Of a stretch of 64,000 nucleotides of DNA, positions 25,072 through 35,037 are shown one piece after another (within the stretch, counting starts at the first letter, position 1; each line of letters opens with the position of its first letter). Source of the stretch: Leptospira mtsangambouensis (GTDB taxonomy: Bacteria > Spirochaetota > Leptospiria > Leptospirales > Leptospiraceae); contig NZ_RQHK01000002.1 of assembly GCF_004770475.1 (NCBI RefSeq), positions 1,094,001-1,158,000 on the forward strand, written 5' to 3'. The notes under the pieces were generated by a model. The model saw only the letters and a list, made by a program, of their open reading frames with translations, did no database searches and had not been told where the DNA came from. The position numbers and the translations under genes were made by a program.

Positions 25072-26086
25072 GAAACCCAAGTAAATCCAATATTTTATCA
25101 CCAACAAACCTTGGTTTGCCGCTATATGGAAACTCATGGATATAAAGAACAGGATTGAAATTAATTTCTAAGATCGCATAAGTCTTTGGATCTGGTTTTG
25201 ATTCAATACTTGAGGAAATGATATCGATCCCACAAATCACAGCCCCTGCTGCTTTGGCACAGGATACAGCAATGGATTTGAATTCTGGATGTACATTGTC
25301 TGTCACATCAAGAGAATCTCCACCGGTAGAGATATTGGAATTTTTTCGGAGGAAAATTTGTTCCCCTAAACTTGGAACCGAATCAAAACCTAGGCCTTGG
25401 TCTTTTAGGATTTGTGATTCCACTTCCGACATCTGAATTTTTTCCAGTGCGGTTTTATGGCCTTCTCCCCGTCTAGGATCTTCATTCTTTTTTTGGATTA
25501 GTTCCCGAATCGAACTTTTTCCATCTCCTATGACATTGGCAGGAACTCGGTTACAAACAGCCATTACCTCATCACCTAACACCAAAAATCGATACTCTGG
25601 TCCTTCCATAAATTCTTCTATGATGATAGAATTGGAAAGTCCCAAAGCAATTTTCACAAAGGAAGTAAATTTTTCTAAACTATCTCCTGGCTCCGAAATT
25701 CCAATTCCCAGTCCAAAGTTGGTTGTGACAGGTTTAATGACTTTCTTTTTGTCTAAAAAGAAAGAATAGTCTTCCAAAGCAGATTCTAAATTTGAATAAT
25801 TTCGACCCACAGGAACACGGATTCCATTCTCCTCTAACACAAGTTTGGAGGCAATTTTATTCTCCATTACAAGGTATGTCATCAAACTATCGAGTCTCGT
25901 TTTACTCGCTTCTTTGACAAACTCCGTATGGTTTCCTTGGACGAGACGTAGGAAGTTTTCTTTGCGGTCAACCATCTCAATTTTGATCCCTCGTGTCAGG
26001 GCGTCCCGAATGATGATTTGTGTGGAAATTTCTAAATCTTCAAAGCCTGCTGGTAATGGTTTTGTCTCTGACACTTCAAACCCCAC
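25055..26086 (-). CDS. ATP-grasp glutathione synthetase domain (split GshF type)
   Basis: About 343 residues. The N-terminal stretch (STQIIIRDALTRGIKIEMVD, then SLMTYLVMENKIASKLVLEE and NGIRVPVG) matches the linker and ATP-grasp start of the bifunctional GshF of Gram-positive bacteria, followed by the ATP-grasp core (KKVIKPVTTNFGLGIGIS, IIEEFMEGPEYRFLVL, ANVIGDGKSSIRELI, and DITDN-like LDVTDNVHPEF) and a metal site in AILEINFNP. It should add glycine to gamma-glutamylcysteine. The frame overlaps gshA by 11 nt from GTG 26086; a GTG at 26074, with TGGGG upstream, is an alternative start that avoids the overlap. Confidence 0.82.
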   Translation of the reverse strand: MGFEVSETKPLPAGFEDLEISTQIIIRDALTRGIKIEMVDRKENFLRLVQGNHTEFVKEASKTRLDSLMTYLVMENKIASKLVLEENGIRVPVGRNYSNLESALEDYSFFLDKKKVIKPVTTNFGLGIGISEPGDSLEKFTSFVKIALGLSNSIIIEEFMEGPEYRFLVLGDEVMAVCNRVPANVIGDGKSSIRELIQKKNEDPRRGEGHKTALEKIQMSEVESQILKDQGLGFDSVPSLGEQIFLRKNSNISTGGDSLDVTDNVHPEFKSIAVSCAKAAGAVICGIDIISSSIESKPDPKTYAILEINFNPVLYIHEFPYSGKPRFVGDKILDLLGFQSTSK

Positions 26087-27668
26087 TACAAAGTTTTAGA
26101 GGTTTAATTTGAATGGGTTTTTGATTTTTCTTTAAATGACTGCCCTCTAGGTTTTCAATCTTTTGTTGTTCGTAAATGGATTGTACACTCAAATCTTCAT
26201 AATACTTGATTACGTTTGGTGGTAGTGGGTATTGTAAAAGTTCTTCTTTATGTAATTTTGCAAGTGTCAGGCCAAATTCACGAAAACTGGATTTATGAAT
26301 TTTTAGATCTAGTTCTGACATTGTGGAACCCAGTTGGCTTGGATCGTTCCATTTTTCCCAAAAATTTTCCCAGGCTTTACTGTAAGGGCCGTTCCCATCA
26401 TTTTCATCCAATAAGTCAGCAATGGGTTGAATTTCCACAAAGAGTTGGTAGGTTAAATCTCTGAGGTTCATTTCTTCTCCCATAAACTTAACTTTTGTTT
26501 CGTCCTTTCTACCAAACCAAGTGGTTACTTCTTGGTTTTTTCTCCAGTCTGCCATTTCCACCAAATCTGCTTTAGGTGATTCATTTAACATACAATAGAG
26601 TAAAACCATATGTAAAAAATAGAGTCTATTTTCTTCCACACCGATGGCAGAAAAAGGATCCAAATCCAAAAGCCTAATTTCTAAGTATTCCACTCCTCGT
26701 TCCACAAGTGCATCCACCACTCGTTCGTCACCTTTCGGTACTTGTTTAGGACGGACAAGAGAGTAGTATTCATTTTCCAATTGAAGGATATGGTCATTCA
26801 GCTGGTTGGTTGGTTTTCCGTTGAACTGTTTGTATGGTGTGTAAGATTTAGAAACAACCTGACACATGTCAGAAGCATACTCTTCCAGAGAATTTACCGA
26901 AATAGGATATTTCCCTTGCACTTTACTTGTATATCCAATACTAGAAAGACGAAGAGTTGTGGCAAAATCCGACTTTAAAGTTTTAGAATCTAGTTTTTTA
27001 ATTTGTTTCGACTCTTCAGTAAAAGTAACATCCGTTAAACTAGAAGACCCAAATAAATACAATAAAGCAGGTGAAATTCTATAAAAATTACGAATGGTAT
27101 CAAAGTATATTTGTGACTTTGTACTTGGTGTTAATGGTTTTTTAAAACGTTTTTCAGAAACTACCGATAACATACAAGTGTCAAAGGAAATATTGTAATG
27201 CACACCCGAAATCGTTTGCATCTTCTTTCCATACCGGTGCCCTAATCCATTCCGATAGATAGTTTTTTTTCGACCTTCTACAGAGGTTCCATAATTTCCC
27301 ACTTCGATTTTATTTTCAGAAGGTAAAACCGGGGGCATACTAAAGGGCCATAAATATTCTGCATCCAATCGACTGGCAGTAAAGGCATGTAATTCTGTCA
27401 GTTCTCGTAAAGCATCCGGAATAGACTTATGTACATTTGTTGCATATTCGATTTGTGCTTCGGCAAAATCAGTTTTAATGAGTGGGTGGGTTAAACTTGA
27501 ACCCAAAGATTTCGGATGTGGGTTTGTGGAGATCTGGGATTTTCCATCCACACGAACACTTTCTCTCTCTAATCCATGTTTGGCGCTTAGTAAACAAGCT
27601 CTGTATTCTTCTGATAATAAATTACGGGTTGAATTTTTTTTGTTCGATGTTAATAACTTTGATTTCAT
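26076..27668 (-). CDS. gshA: Glutamate-cysteine ligase
   Basis: 530 residues, of the E. coli GshA type (518). AKHGLERESVRVD near residue 32, FAEAQIEYATNVHKS, YGKKMQTISGVHYNISF, and EYLEIRLLDLDPFSAIGV are the conserved ATP, glutamate and metal-binding blocks. It makes gamma-glutamylcysteine, the committed step of glutathione synthesis. The ATG is three bases after the ggt stop codon. The ATP-grasp gene follows with overlap, so the two together correspond to the two halves of a GshF-type bifunctional enzyme. Confidence 0.94.
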   Translation of the reverse strand: MKSKLLTSNKKNSTRNLLSEEYRACLLSAKHGLERESVRVDGKSQISTNPHPKSLGSSLTHPLIKTDFAEAQIEYATNVHKSIPDALRELTELHAFTASRLDAEYLWPFSMPPVLPSENKIEVGNYGTSVEGRKKTIYRNGLGHRYGKKMQTISGVHYNISFDTCMLSVVSEKRFKKPLTPSTKSQIYFDTIRNFYRISPALLYLFGSSSLTDVTFTEESKQIKKLDSKTLKSDFATTLRLSSIGYTSKVQGKYPISVNSLEEYASDMCQVVSKSYTPYKQFNGKPTNQLNDHILQLENEYYSLVRPKQVPKGDERVVDALVERGVEYLEIRLLDLDPFSAIGVEENRLYFLHMVLLYCMLNESPKADLVEMADWRKNQEVTTWFGRKDETKVKFMGEEMNLRDLTYQLFVEIQPIADLLDENDGNGPYSKAWENFWEKWNDPSQLGSTMSELDLKIHKSSFREFGLTLAKLHKEELLQYPLPPNVIKYYEDLSVQSIYEQQKIENLEGSHLKKNQKPIQIKPLKLCSGV

Positions 27669-27671
27669 GGA

Positions 27672-29432
27672 TTAAAAACCTAAAGGGACTCCTTCCCCTT
27701 TGGGATCTGACACGCCAATCAGACGGTCTCCCTCTCTCACTACGGCAAATACTTTCGCACGATGCCTAATATATTGGACTTGGTAAAATGGTAATTCCGT
27801 TTGCGGAAAGGAGTCTTTTATTTCTGGATCTAAAAAAATACGATCTGGTTGGAATTGGTGGTGAATTCTCGGATAAGAAACACTTTCATAAAGACCCTCT
27901 TTTTGGACCAAATACCGGTATAAGGTATTAAAAATGGATGTTGGGATCTGCGAACCGCCGGGAGCTCCAATCACCATTTTGGTTTTCCCAACCTCATCCA
28001 GAAGGATGGTTGGACTCATACTGGAAAGAGGAGTTTTCCCAGGTTCAATGGAATTGGCCTTGGAACCTACAAGTCCGTAAAGATTCGGAACACCGGGTGC
28101 GACTGCAAAGTCGTCCATCGTATTGTTGAGAACAAGACCAGTGCCAGGGACCATCTGCACTGCCCCAAAAATTCCATTGATGGACTGGGTGGAAGAAACA
28201 GCATTTCCGTCCTTATCCATAATCGAGATATGTGTGGTATTATAAGATTCAGGTTTTTTACTTTCTTCTTTTTGCCCGGGCCAACTTCCCGAAACGATTT
28301 TTTTTTCAATTTCGTTTACTTCCTCTTTGGCATACCCTAAAGACAAAAGTTTCGGAACAGGTACTGTTGTGTAGAATGGATCTCCTCCAAATTCGGCTCG
28401 GTCCCTGTAAGCTACCCGCATCGATTCAATGATGCGAATCATTTCCCCCACATTCCCCGAAGGAAAGGACTTTCGTTTTTGCATTTCCGAATACAAATTC
28501 ATCATCGTTACGAGATGCACACCAGAACTAGGTGGTGGCATGGTAAGGACAGTATGTCCCCAACTCGAACTTACCAAAGGATCCGTCACCCGAACTTGGT
28601 AGGTTTTGAAATCATCACTAGTGATAAAGTTTTCATATTCAGAATAATAGTTGGTCACCAGTTGAATGGTTTCCCCTTCGATAAACTCTTTCTCTGCATT
28701 TTCAACAATGCGTTCCAAAGTTTTTGCCAGATCTTCTTGGATGAGAAGTTCACCTTCCCGGATGGCCCGGTTATCAATCCCAAAAACTTTTTTCATGGCT
28801 GGATTCATTTCTGGCCAAGTTTTCGAGATCACATTTGCTAAATCAGCATACACAGAAAACCCATTTTTCGCATAACGAATCGAAGGTGCCAAAATTGCAT
28901 TTAAAGGTAATTTCCCATGTTGTTTTTGGATTTGTAAAATTCCCTGAACGTTTCCTGGAACCCCTGCACTGTAGGCACCTTTTAAAGTTTTACCAGAAGC
29001 CACTGAGCCATCTGGATTTAGATAAAAAGAAGAAGTTCCTTTTTTTGGTGAACGTTCTCTGAAGTCGTAAGCCCATTTTCCCTTTTGGGGCAAAAAAATG
29101 ACGGCAAATCCACCCCCGAATAAACCTGTGGAATGAGGACGAAGGACTGAGATCGCAAAACTAGAAGCGGCAAAAACATCCACCACATTCCCCCCTTGTT
29201 TCCAAACTTCCATTCCTGCTTGAGAGGCCAGAGGATGGTCGGAAGAAATGATGATCTCTTTTCCCGAAAATTCATAACGTGCCCGTTTTGTATCTGCTCC
29301 CTCAATCTGTGGGAGATGAATTTTTGTCTCTTCCTTTCCCGAAAATGATCCTTGTAAAAAAGGAATCGTCTCACAACTGTTAAAGACAAATAAAACAAGG
29401 AAAAGGAGGCGAATCTGGAAAGGAAAATTCAA
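27672..29432 (-). CDS. ggt: Gamma-glutamyltranspeptidase, lipoprotein form
   Basis: 586 residues from a TTG at 29432 whose last bases overlap the upstream stop (TTGA), with GGGGA upstream. The N-terminus [18 protein letters not shown] is a lipoprotein signal with the lipobox VFNSC. The large-subunit part has [19 protein letters not shown] and [10 protein letters not shown]; the autocleavage and nucleophile Thr is in [28 protein letters not shown] follows. The enzyme cleaves glutathione outside the cytoplasm. Its sequence position, between the suf genes and gshA, means turnover and synthesis of glutathione are transcribed with Fe-S assembly. Confidence 0.93.
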   Translation of the reverse strand: MNFPFQIRLLFLVLFVFNSCETIPFLQGSFSGKEETKIHLPQIEGADTKRARYEFSGKEIIISSDHPLASQAGMEVWKQGGNVVDVFAASSFAISVLRPHSTGLFGGGFAVIFLPQKGKWAYDFRERSPKKGTSSFYLNPDGSVASGKTLKGAYSAGVPGNVQGILQIQKQHGKLPLNAILAPSIRYAKNGFSVYADLANVISKTWPEMNPAMKKVFGIDNRAIREGELLIQEDLAKTLERIVENAEKEFIEGETIQLVTNYYSEYENFITSDDFKTYQVRVTDPLVSSSWGHTVLTMPPPSSGVHLVTMMNLYSEMQKRKSFPSGNVGEMIRIIESMRVAYRDRAEFGGDPFYTTVPVPKLLSLGYAKEEVNEIEKKIVSGSWPGQKEESKKPESYNTTHISIMDKDGNAVSSTQSINGIFGAVQMVPGTGLVLNNTMDDFAVAPGVPNLYGLVGSKANSIEPGKTPLSSMSPTILLDEVGKTKMVIGAPGGSQIPTSIFNTLYRYLVQKEGLYESVSYPRIHHQFQPDRIFLDPEIKDSFPQTELPFYQVQYIRHRAKVFAVVREGDRLIGVSDPKGEGVPLGF

Positions 29433-29752
29433 TCGAAGATCCCCATTTGCATTTTGGCTTCTTCGCTTGCCATAGAACGAGGTTCCCACTTCGGATTCCA
29501 AACGACATGGACCACCGCTTCGTTAATCCCATCTACCCGAAGGGCATGGTTTTCAATGTCTTGTTTCATCTGGGGGCCGGCGGGACAAGCAAGCGAAGTA
29601 TAGGTCATAGTGATGTCCGCTTTTTCACCTTCTACCTTGATATCATAAATCAAACCTAGTTCAATGAGTGAGATGCCGATTTCCGGGTCTTCCACCATAC
29701 GAACACTATGGAATACTTCCCATTCCTTTTCTGTTTCTGGATCACGAATCAT
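29429..29752 (-). CDS. SufT/MIP18-like (DUF59) Fe-S assembly protein
   Basis: 107 residues. The core [20 protein letters not shown] and [17 protein letters not shown] is the DUF59 fold with its reactive Cys in SLACPAGP. An unusual stretch at the end ([19 protein letters not shown]) is as in PaaD/SufT-type proteins. It assists maturation of Fe-S proteins. The start overlaps the sufU stop (ATGA), and its own stop overlaps the ggt TTG. Confidence 0.9.
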   Translation of the reverse strand: MIRDPETEKEWEVFHSVRMVEDPEIGISLIELGLIYDIKVEGEKADITMTYTSLACPAGPQMKQDIENHALRVDGINEAVVHVVWNPKWEPRSMASEEAKMQMGIFD

Positions 29753-30177
29753 AAATTACCCTCTCTGAATTTTAATAAGGTCTGCCAAGGAAGGAGACCA
29801 CAACGATAACGGCCGGGATGGTTACGAAGAACCTTCCAAAAGGATATCTCTTCTTCGTCCCCAATCAAACAAGAATCCTCACCATCCAAAAAATTTTTCC
29901 GATCTAGTAGATAAGACTGGAATTGGTTGGGAGTAAGGTCTTCTTTCTTTCGAAAAAGAAGACCTGCTGCAGCCGAGCAGATCGAACAAGACTCACCACC
30001 AAGTCCCAAAATTTGGAAAATATGGTCTTCTTTCTCTTGGTAATAAATATAAATTTCATCGCCGCAAAGAGGATTAAGCCCTTTTAGTGTTTGGTAAGGA
30101 ACCGAAGGTTTCTCCCATAACCCGAAGGATTTCCATCGTAGGAAATCTTCAAATTTACTTTCTTGCGACACGACCAA
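29749..30177 (-). CDS. sufU: Fe-S scaffold/sulfur acceptor SufU-like
   Basis: 142 residues. The three cysteine sites of the NifU/SufU fold are present: [23 protein letters not shown] and [16 protein letters not shown], with Asp in CGD as metal ligand. In SufU these bind zinc and accept sulfur from SufS. The start is uncertain: TTG at 30177 or GTG at 30171, both inside the sufS end. It overlaps sufS by 23 nt at the longer start. Confidence 0.88.
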   Translation of the reverse strand: MVVSQESKFEDFLRWKSFGLWEKPSVPYQTLKGLNPLCGDEIYIYYQEKEDHIFQILGLGGESCSICSAAAGLLFRKKEDLTPNQFQSYLLDRKNFLDGEDSCLIGDEEEISFWKVLRNHPGRYRCGLLPWQTLLKFREGNL

Positions 30178-31399
30178 AGATTGATTTTACTTTTTCAATC
30201 GAATGTACGAGGGCATCGATGTCTTCTTTTGTATTGTATAAATAAAATGAAGCACGACAAGTCCCAGGAATGGACAATTGTTTCATAAGAGGTTGGCAAC
30301 AGTGATGACCCACACGAATGGCAACACCTTCTTCATCCAGAATGGACCCAACATCATGAGGATGGATTCCGTCCATGGTGAAGGATACAACTCCTCCTCT
30401 TTTGTCTAAATCTTCGGTTCCATAAATACGAAGGCCACCAATTCGATAAAGCCGATCCAAAGCATACTCGGTTAACATCCGTTCGTGTTCTTTGATGTTT
30501 TTCATCCCTACTTTTTGTAAGTAATCAAGTGCATGGCTAAATCCAATCACACCAGCAATGTTGGGAGTCCCTGCTTCCAGTTTTGCCGGAAGTGCTGCAT
30601 AAGTAGAAGTTTCCAGCTCCACAGATTCGATCATGTCTCCACCACCAAGCCAAGGTGGCATAGCTTCCAGAATTTCCTCTTTTCCAAAAAGAACTCCCAC
30701 ACCTGTAGGCCCAAGCATCTTATGGGCGGAAAAAGCATAAAAGTCCACATCCATATCCACCAAATGGATGGGCATATGACAAGCTGCCTGCGCCCCATCC
30801 ACTAAAACTTTTGCCCCCACTTGGCGGACACGATTGATAATCCTTGTTAAGTCATGAACCGTTCCTGTGACATTGGACATCTGGCTTATGGCGACAAGTT
30901 TTGTTCTTTTGGTGATGATTTCGTTTAAGTTAGATAAATCGTAAGTAGTATCTTCCTGGATAGGAATGAACTTTAAAAATGCTTTTTTCTCTAAGGCCAA
31001 CATTTGCCAAGGAACTAGATTGGAATGGTGTTCTTGGACGGATAAAACAATCTCGTCCCCTTCGGAGATATTGGTTCGACCCCAAGTCTGTGCCACTAAA
31101 TTGATGGCATCAGTTGTTCCACGAGTGAAGATGATTGCTTTTGCACACTGTGCTTGAAAAAAATGAGAAGTTTTAATCCTAGTGCGTTCAAAAAGTTCGG
31201 TTGCATGTTGGGATAAATAATAGACTCCCCTATGGATATTGGCGTTGTCGTTCGTATAATATTGATTCGTTGCATCAATCACCGACTGTGGTTTTTGGGA
31301 AGAAGCACCATTGTCTAAATACACAAGCGGTTTGCCATTTGGCAAAATACGAGATAAAATAGGAAAGTCCTTTCTGATTTGGTAAGGATCTAAACTCAT
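30155..31399 (-). CDS. sufS: Cysteine desulfurase SufS
   Basis: 414 residues, normal for SufS. The PLP-binding Lys is in [17 protein letters not shown], the active-site Cys in [11 protein letters not shown], and the N-terminal [13 protein letters not shown] and [13 protein letters not shown] are typical of group II desulfurases. It takes sulfur from cysteine and hands it to SufU. Its ATG overlaps the Rieske-type gene stop (ATGA). Confidence 0.96.
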   Translation of the reverse strand: MSLDPYQIRKDFPILSRILPNGKPLVYLDNGASSQKPQSVIDATNQYYTNDNANIHRGVYYLSQHATELFERTRIKTSHFFQAQCAKAIIFTRGTTDAINLVAQTWGRTNISEGDEIVLSVQEHHSNLVPWQMLALEKKAFLKFIPIQEDTTYDLSNLNEIITKRTKLVAISQMSNVTGTVHDLTRIINRVRQVGAKVLVDGAQAACHMPIHLVDMDVDFYAFSAHKMLGPTGVGVLFGKEEILEAMPPWLGGGDMIESVELETSTYAALPAKLEAGTPNIAGVIGFSHALDYLQKVGMKNIKEHERMLTEYALDRLYRIGGLRIYGTEDLDKRGGVVSFTMDGIHPHDVGSILDEEGVAIRVGHHCCQPLMKQLSIPGTCRASFYLYNTKEDIDALVHSIEKVKSIFGRVARK

Positions 31400-31713
31400 A
31401 CCGCCTCCAAGTCTACTTCCAAATCGGCTCCGTTCACACGAACAGGAAAAACCACAAGGGGTTCTGTAGCAGGAAGAGCTAGTACCTTTCCCGTGCGTAC
31501 ATCAAACTTTGCAAAATGCCTGGGACAAGTGATGACACAACCTTCTAATTTTCCACAAGAGATTTCTTCTCCGTCATGCGTACAAGAATCTTCAAACGCA
31601 AAGAATTCCCCTTCGACTTTTGTCACAACAAGATTAAAATGACGGGTTTTGACTACCACCAAACTGCCTTCACCAACTTCGGAAACAGAGATTAATTTTT
31701 TAAAGGCCATCAT
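31396..31713 (-). CDS. Rieske-type [2Fe-2S] ferredoxin
   Basis: 105 residues. The cluster ligands are in [14 protein letters not shown] (Cys-x-His) and [16 protein letters not shown] (Cys-x-x-His). This is the small Rieske ferredoxin seen in suf operons of many bacteria, proposed as an electron donor. It overlaps sufD upstream and sufS downstream by 4 nt each, with ATGA overlaps. Confidence 0.92.
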   Translation of the reverse strand: MMAFKKLISVSEVGEGSLVVVKTRHFNLVVTKVEGEFFAFEDSCTHDGEEISCGKLEGCVITCPRHFAKFDVRTGKVLALPATEPLVVFPVRVNGADLEVDLEAV

Positions 31714-32867
31714 TTGCCTCCTACAAGAATCTCTTTGATTTCAGATTCTAATGATAACTTTACTTCTTCTGAAAATCCAATCGAATGAATGGTTTCACCA
31801 TAAAAGGCAGTGACAAGTAAAGACTTTGATTCTTCTGGAGTCAGTCCACGTGACAAAAGATAAAAATACTGTTCCTCATCAATGTCTCCGACAGTTGCCC
31901 CATGTGTACAAGATACATCTTCTGCAAGGACTTCCAATTTAGGATTGGCCTCTGCTCTTGCTTTTTTATTCAACGAAAGGTTAAACGATTCTTGGTGAGC
32001 AGTCACCTTCTTTAAGTTTGGTGGAATGATTAAATTTCCCGTAAAAATATGGTGGGATTTATCAGTCACAATGGCTTTGTAACTAATTTTACTAGTGGTA
32101 AAATCCGCATGATGGAACATTTCCATATCTAAATCTTTTAGGTTTCGACCACCAAGAGCTGATACCCCATCTACAGTCACTTCCGCACCTTTCCCAAGTA
32201 AATGAGCATGCAAAAACAATTTAGAACGAAATCCACCCATTGGATAATAGTGATATTTTATATGGGAATCATTTCGGCCAAGAATACAAACATTACGGAA
32301 TCGGTATAAATCCGGATCACTCGATTCACGATCCAAAATCTCCAAATAAGAAGAATCTTCTGCAATATAAAAATCCAAAGCCGAAGTCAGATGTAGGTTA
32401 TCCGAATCATGTTGGTTTTTGAATTGGATTTGTGTTTTGGTTGTTTTTCCTTTTGTGAGATAAAAAATCCGTACAGAATGTTTTGGTTTATCCCCTTCTT
32501 CTTCAAAATCGAAATCCGATTCTCCTTCTTCCAAAAGTATCATCTCGTATTTAGGCGCCGCAACCAAACTAAGAAAGGCAAAGTAATCCTTCGGTGTGTA
32601 TTTTAAAATAGCTTCAAAAATGGAATCAATGACTTCTTCAGATAATGCCTGTTCTGCTGAATTTTCTTCAGACGAAACACTATTGATTTCCTTTGGATCA
32701 AATTGTAATTCGTTCCAATCCACAGAACCAATTGGGAATTTTCTCCATGATTCTTCTGAATCATTTGGAATTTCTAACTGATTCCAAATTTCGAGTAAGG
32801 ATGAATAAAATTTTGGATTTTGTTCTTTTGTGAGAACCAATCGATTTTTTATGAGTGAGGAATTCAT
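31710..32867 (-). CDS. sufD: Fe-S cluster assembly protein SufD
   Basis: 385 residues from ATG 32867, which overlaps the sufC stop by ATGA. The C-terminal beta-helix core ([70 protein letters not shown]) includes the conserved [13 protein letters not shown] His used in SufD. An acidic insert at about residues 130-140 is variable. It forms the SufBCD scaffold with SufC and SufB, but no sufB is present here. Confidence 0.9.
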   Translation of the reverse strand: MNSSLIKNRLVLTKEQNPKFYSSLLEIWNQLEIPNDSEESWRKFPIGSVDWNELQFDPKEINSVSSEENSAEQALSEEVIDSIFEAILKYTPKDYFAFLSLVAAPKYEMILLEEGESDFDFEEEGDKPKHSVRIFYLTKGKTTKTQIQFKNQHDSDNLHLTSALDFYIAEDSSYLEILDRESSDPDLYRFRNVCILGRNDSHIKYHYYPMGGFRSKLFLHAHLLGKGAEVTVDGVSALGGRNLKDLDMEMFHHADFTTSKISYKAIVTDKSHHIFTGNLIIPPNLKKVTAHQESFNLSLNKKARAEANPKLEVLAEDVSCTHGATVGDIDEEQYFYLLSRGLTPEESKSLLVTAFYGETIHSIGFSEEVKLSLESEIKEILVGGK

Positions 32868-33616
32868 TTGACCCCTTCTCTCTCCAAAATCCAATCATAA
32901 CCAACTTCCTCTAGTTTTAAGGAAAGGTCTTTGCCACCAGTTTCTAAAATTCGTCCATCAGCAAACACGTGTACAAAATCAGGAACAATATAATTAAGCA
33001 TCCGTTGGTAATGGGTGATGAGAAGAATGGAACGTTCAGGATTTCGATTCGAATTGATTCCTTCCGAAACAATGCGAAGTGCATCAATGTCCAAACCAGA
33101 ATCAGTTTCATCCAAAATGGATAAAACTGGTTTTAACAAACTCATCTGTAAAATTTCTGCTCGTTTTTTTTCCCCACCGGAAAAACCATCATTCACATAA
33201 CGCCCGATAAATGACTGAGGCACTTCCAAAAGATCCATAGACTGTTTTAATTCTTGTTTGAATTCTTTGACGGGAACTTCTTTTCCCCTATGCGCTTTGA
33301 GAATGGATTTTAGAAAATTTCCAATGGTAACACCAGGGAGAGAAGTTGGGTATTGGAAGGACAAAAAGAGCCCAAGCCTTGCCCTTTCATCGGTTGTTTT
33401 GTTTAAAATGGACTCTCCTCGAAAGAGAATGTCCCCCGATGTGATGGTATATTTTGGATGGCCAAGGATGACATTGGAAAGGGTACTCTTTCCTGACCCA
33501 TTGGGTCCCATAATGGCATGAACCTCTCCGGGTCCGATGGTGAGATTGACTCCCCGGAGGATCGTTTTGTCCCCTACACTAGCGTGCAGAGATTTAATTT
33601 CGAGAATAGCGGACAA
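32864..33616 (-). CDS. sufC: Fe-S cluster assembly ATPase SufC
   Basis: 250 residues. Walker [14 protein letters not shown]-loop [10 protein letters not shown], signature [17 protein letters not shown], Walker [13 protein letters not shown] and the switch His in LITHYQRML are all present; DETDSGLD is diagnostic of SufC. It is the first gene of the nine-gene suf-ggt-gsh operon. A PerR/Fur-like palindrome lies at 33641-33655, about 25 bases before the start codon. Confidence 0.96.
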   Translation of the reverse strand: MSAILEIKSLHASVGDKTILRGVNLTIGPGEVHAIMGPNGSGKSTLSNVILGHPKYTITSGDILFRGESILNKTTDERARLGLFLSFQYPTSLPGVTIGNFLKSILKAHRGKEVPVKEFKQELKQSMDLLEVPQSFIGRYVNDGFSGGEKKRAEILQMSLLKPVLSILDETDSGLDIDALRIVSEGINSNRNPERSILLITHYQRMLNYIVPDFVHVFADGRILETGGKDLSLKLEEVGYDWILEREGVK

Positions 33617-33640
33617 GGTGGTATCCTGTATTGTATGTAT

Positions 33641-33655
33641 TTAGAATGATTCTAT
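33641..33655. promoter_or_regulatory. PerR/Fur-like 7-1-7 palindrome upstream of sufC
   Basis: TTAGAAT, G, then ATTCTAT; the central 13 bases TAGAATGATTCTA are a perfect palindrome. Its spacing and A/T pattern match the PerR/Fur consensus (7-1-7). On the minus strand it overlaps the TATAGA-like -10 region before sufC. Binding would link this operon to peroxide or iron status; this is inference. Confidence 0.55.
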
Positions 33656-33710
33656 AATTTAGACGAATCCCTTCTACCAGGAAAAAGCACCACTCAAAAA
33701 AAACAAGATT

Positions 33711-34949
33711 CTATTCCGACCAACCCACCTGTGCAATCAGGATCTTTCCATCCATTAGCGAGAAGGTAAAAATCACATATTGGTTTTGGTTTGAAATATC
33801 ATACAAAGGGTAAGTGACCCCCCATTTTTTGCGAAACCGCTCCGACTCTTCTTTGTGTTTTAAAAAGTAGGGTTTCCAAGCGTAATTGTTTCCAATTTGT
33901 CTGGTTCTTTCCAAATACCCGCCATTCAAACGATCCAAATCGTAAGTGGGAGTGATTTGGTAACCCTCACCGTCACAAACAAAGACTTTGAGGATCTCTC
34001 TTGGCAAAGAGCCTAGGATTTGGCCAAACCGATAGGAGAATTCATCCTCTTTGACATCAGAAAGTTCATAAAACAAATCTTGGAGTTGGTCAATGATCCT
34101 CTGTTCCCTGACTCCTTTTTCCCGTAATTCCGTAGAACGAACACTGGAAAAGTTTTCGAGTACTGTTTTCATTTTATCAGAGAATGTATTGCGGTTGAGA
34201 AAATGTGGATTGGGAGTAGAAAAGTAGAAACCTTGTAATAGATTGGCACCCATGGAAAGGGCAAGATTTACCTCTTCCTCGGTTTCAATCCCTTCAAAAA
34301 GAAGTTGGCTTCCGAGTTTTTGAGACATCTCCGAAATGGCACCGAGGACTTGTTTGAAGGAATTTTTGTTCAGACTCTCTCGCATGATGCGAATGTCGAC
34401 TTTCATAATGTCAGGGTGTAAATATCCAATTCGTTCCAAATTGGAAAATCCTGTTCCCAAATCATCGATCGCAATTTTTAAACCATAGTCTCGAAAAATT
34501 TGAACAATTTGGATCAGACGATCAATCGATCCATCAAATTCATCTTCCGTGATTTCGATCACAACTTGGTTGCGATCAATTCCGTATTTTTCAATGAGTT
34601 GGATGATATGGAAGTTTTCGGCAAAAAGATCAGTGTGATGGACCCTTGAAAGAAAGTTTGGCATCATATTGAAAAAGAGTTTGGTCCGAAGATTACTCTC
34701 TTTCAAAGTCTGGACTGCCTTTTCCCTAAGGATGCGGTCAATATTGTACACCGGAACCGGATCCTGGTCCCGATTGTGGAAAAGCCCACCTAAAGAATGG
34801 TAGGTGTTTTCCTCTGGATTGAACTGACGTCCAAGCACTTCATAAGCTGAAATAGAGCGATTGATCGCATTAACGATGGGTTGGAAATGAGGGACAAAGT
34901 ATGTCTCGTTCCAAAACTGGTTTCCTTCCGTTGATTCCGTTGTGAACAT
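33711..34949 (-). CDS. EAL c-di-GMP phosphodiesterase with C-terminal domain
   Basis: 412 residues. An EAL domain occupies about residues 15-260, with the motif reading EVL in AYEVLGRQF, then FFNMMP, VVIEITEDEF, AIDDLGTGFSN, IMKVDI, LFEGIET and LLQGFYFS, so all catalytic positions are present. A second domain of about 150 residues follows (from RSTELREKG onward), ending FTFSLMDGKILIAQVGW, similar in placement to the PAS-like C-terminal domain of B. subtilis YkuI. It likely degrades c-di-GMP in response to an unknown signal. A dyad lies between it and glgC. Confidence 0.85.
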   Translation of the reverse strand: MFTTESTEGNQFWNETYFVPHFQPIVNAINRSISAYEVLGRQFNPEENTYHSLGGLFHNRDQDPVPVYNIDRILREKAVQTLKESNLRTKLFFNMMPNFLSRVHHTDLFAENFHIIQLIEKYGIDRNQVVIEITEDEFDGSIDRLIQIVQIFRDYGLKIAIDDLGTGFSNLERIGYLHPDIMKVDIRIMRESLNKNSFKQVLGAISEMSQKLGSQLLFEGIETEEEVNLALSMGANLLQGFYFSTPNPHFLNRNTFSDKMKTVLENFSSVRSTELREKGVREQRIIDQLQDLFYELSDVKEDEFSYRFGQILGSLPREILKVFVCDGEGYQITPTYDLDRLNGGYLERTRQIGNNYAWKPYFLKHKEESERFRKKWGVTYPLYDISNQNQYVIFTFSLMDGKILIAQVGWSE

Positions 34950-35037
34950 GGTTCCCTTTCGTCCAGGCTAGAACTAAGTTCAAAACTGACAAGTCAAAAT
35001 CCCTAAATTTGAGACAACTTCAAGGAAAAATGACGCA

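Noticed and set aside
27482..29398. Long open frames on the strand opposite ggt and gshA
   Set aside because: They follow the codon pattern of the real genes and have no domain or start signal of their own.
31710..32867. SufD-like gene as a possible SufB
   Set aside because: The CTHGATVG motif and the length fit SufD, so I did not rename it.
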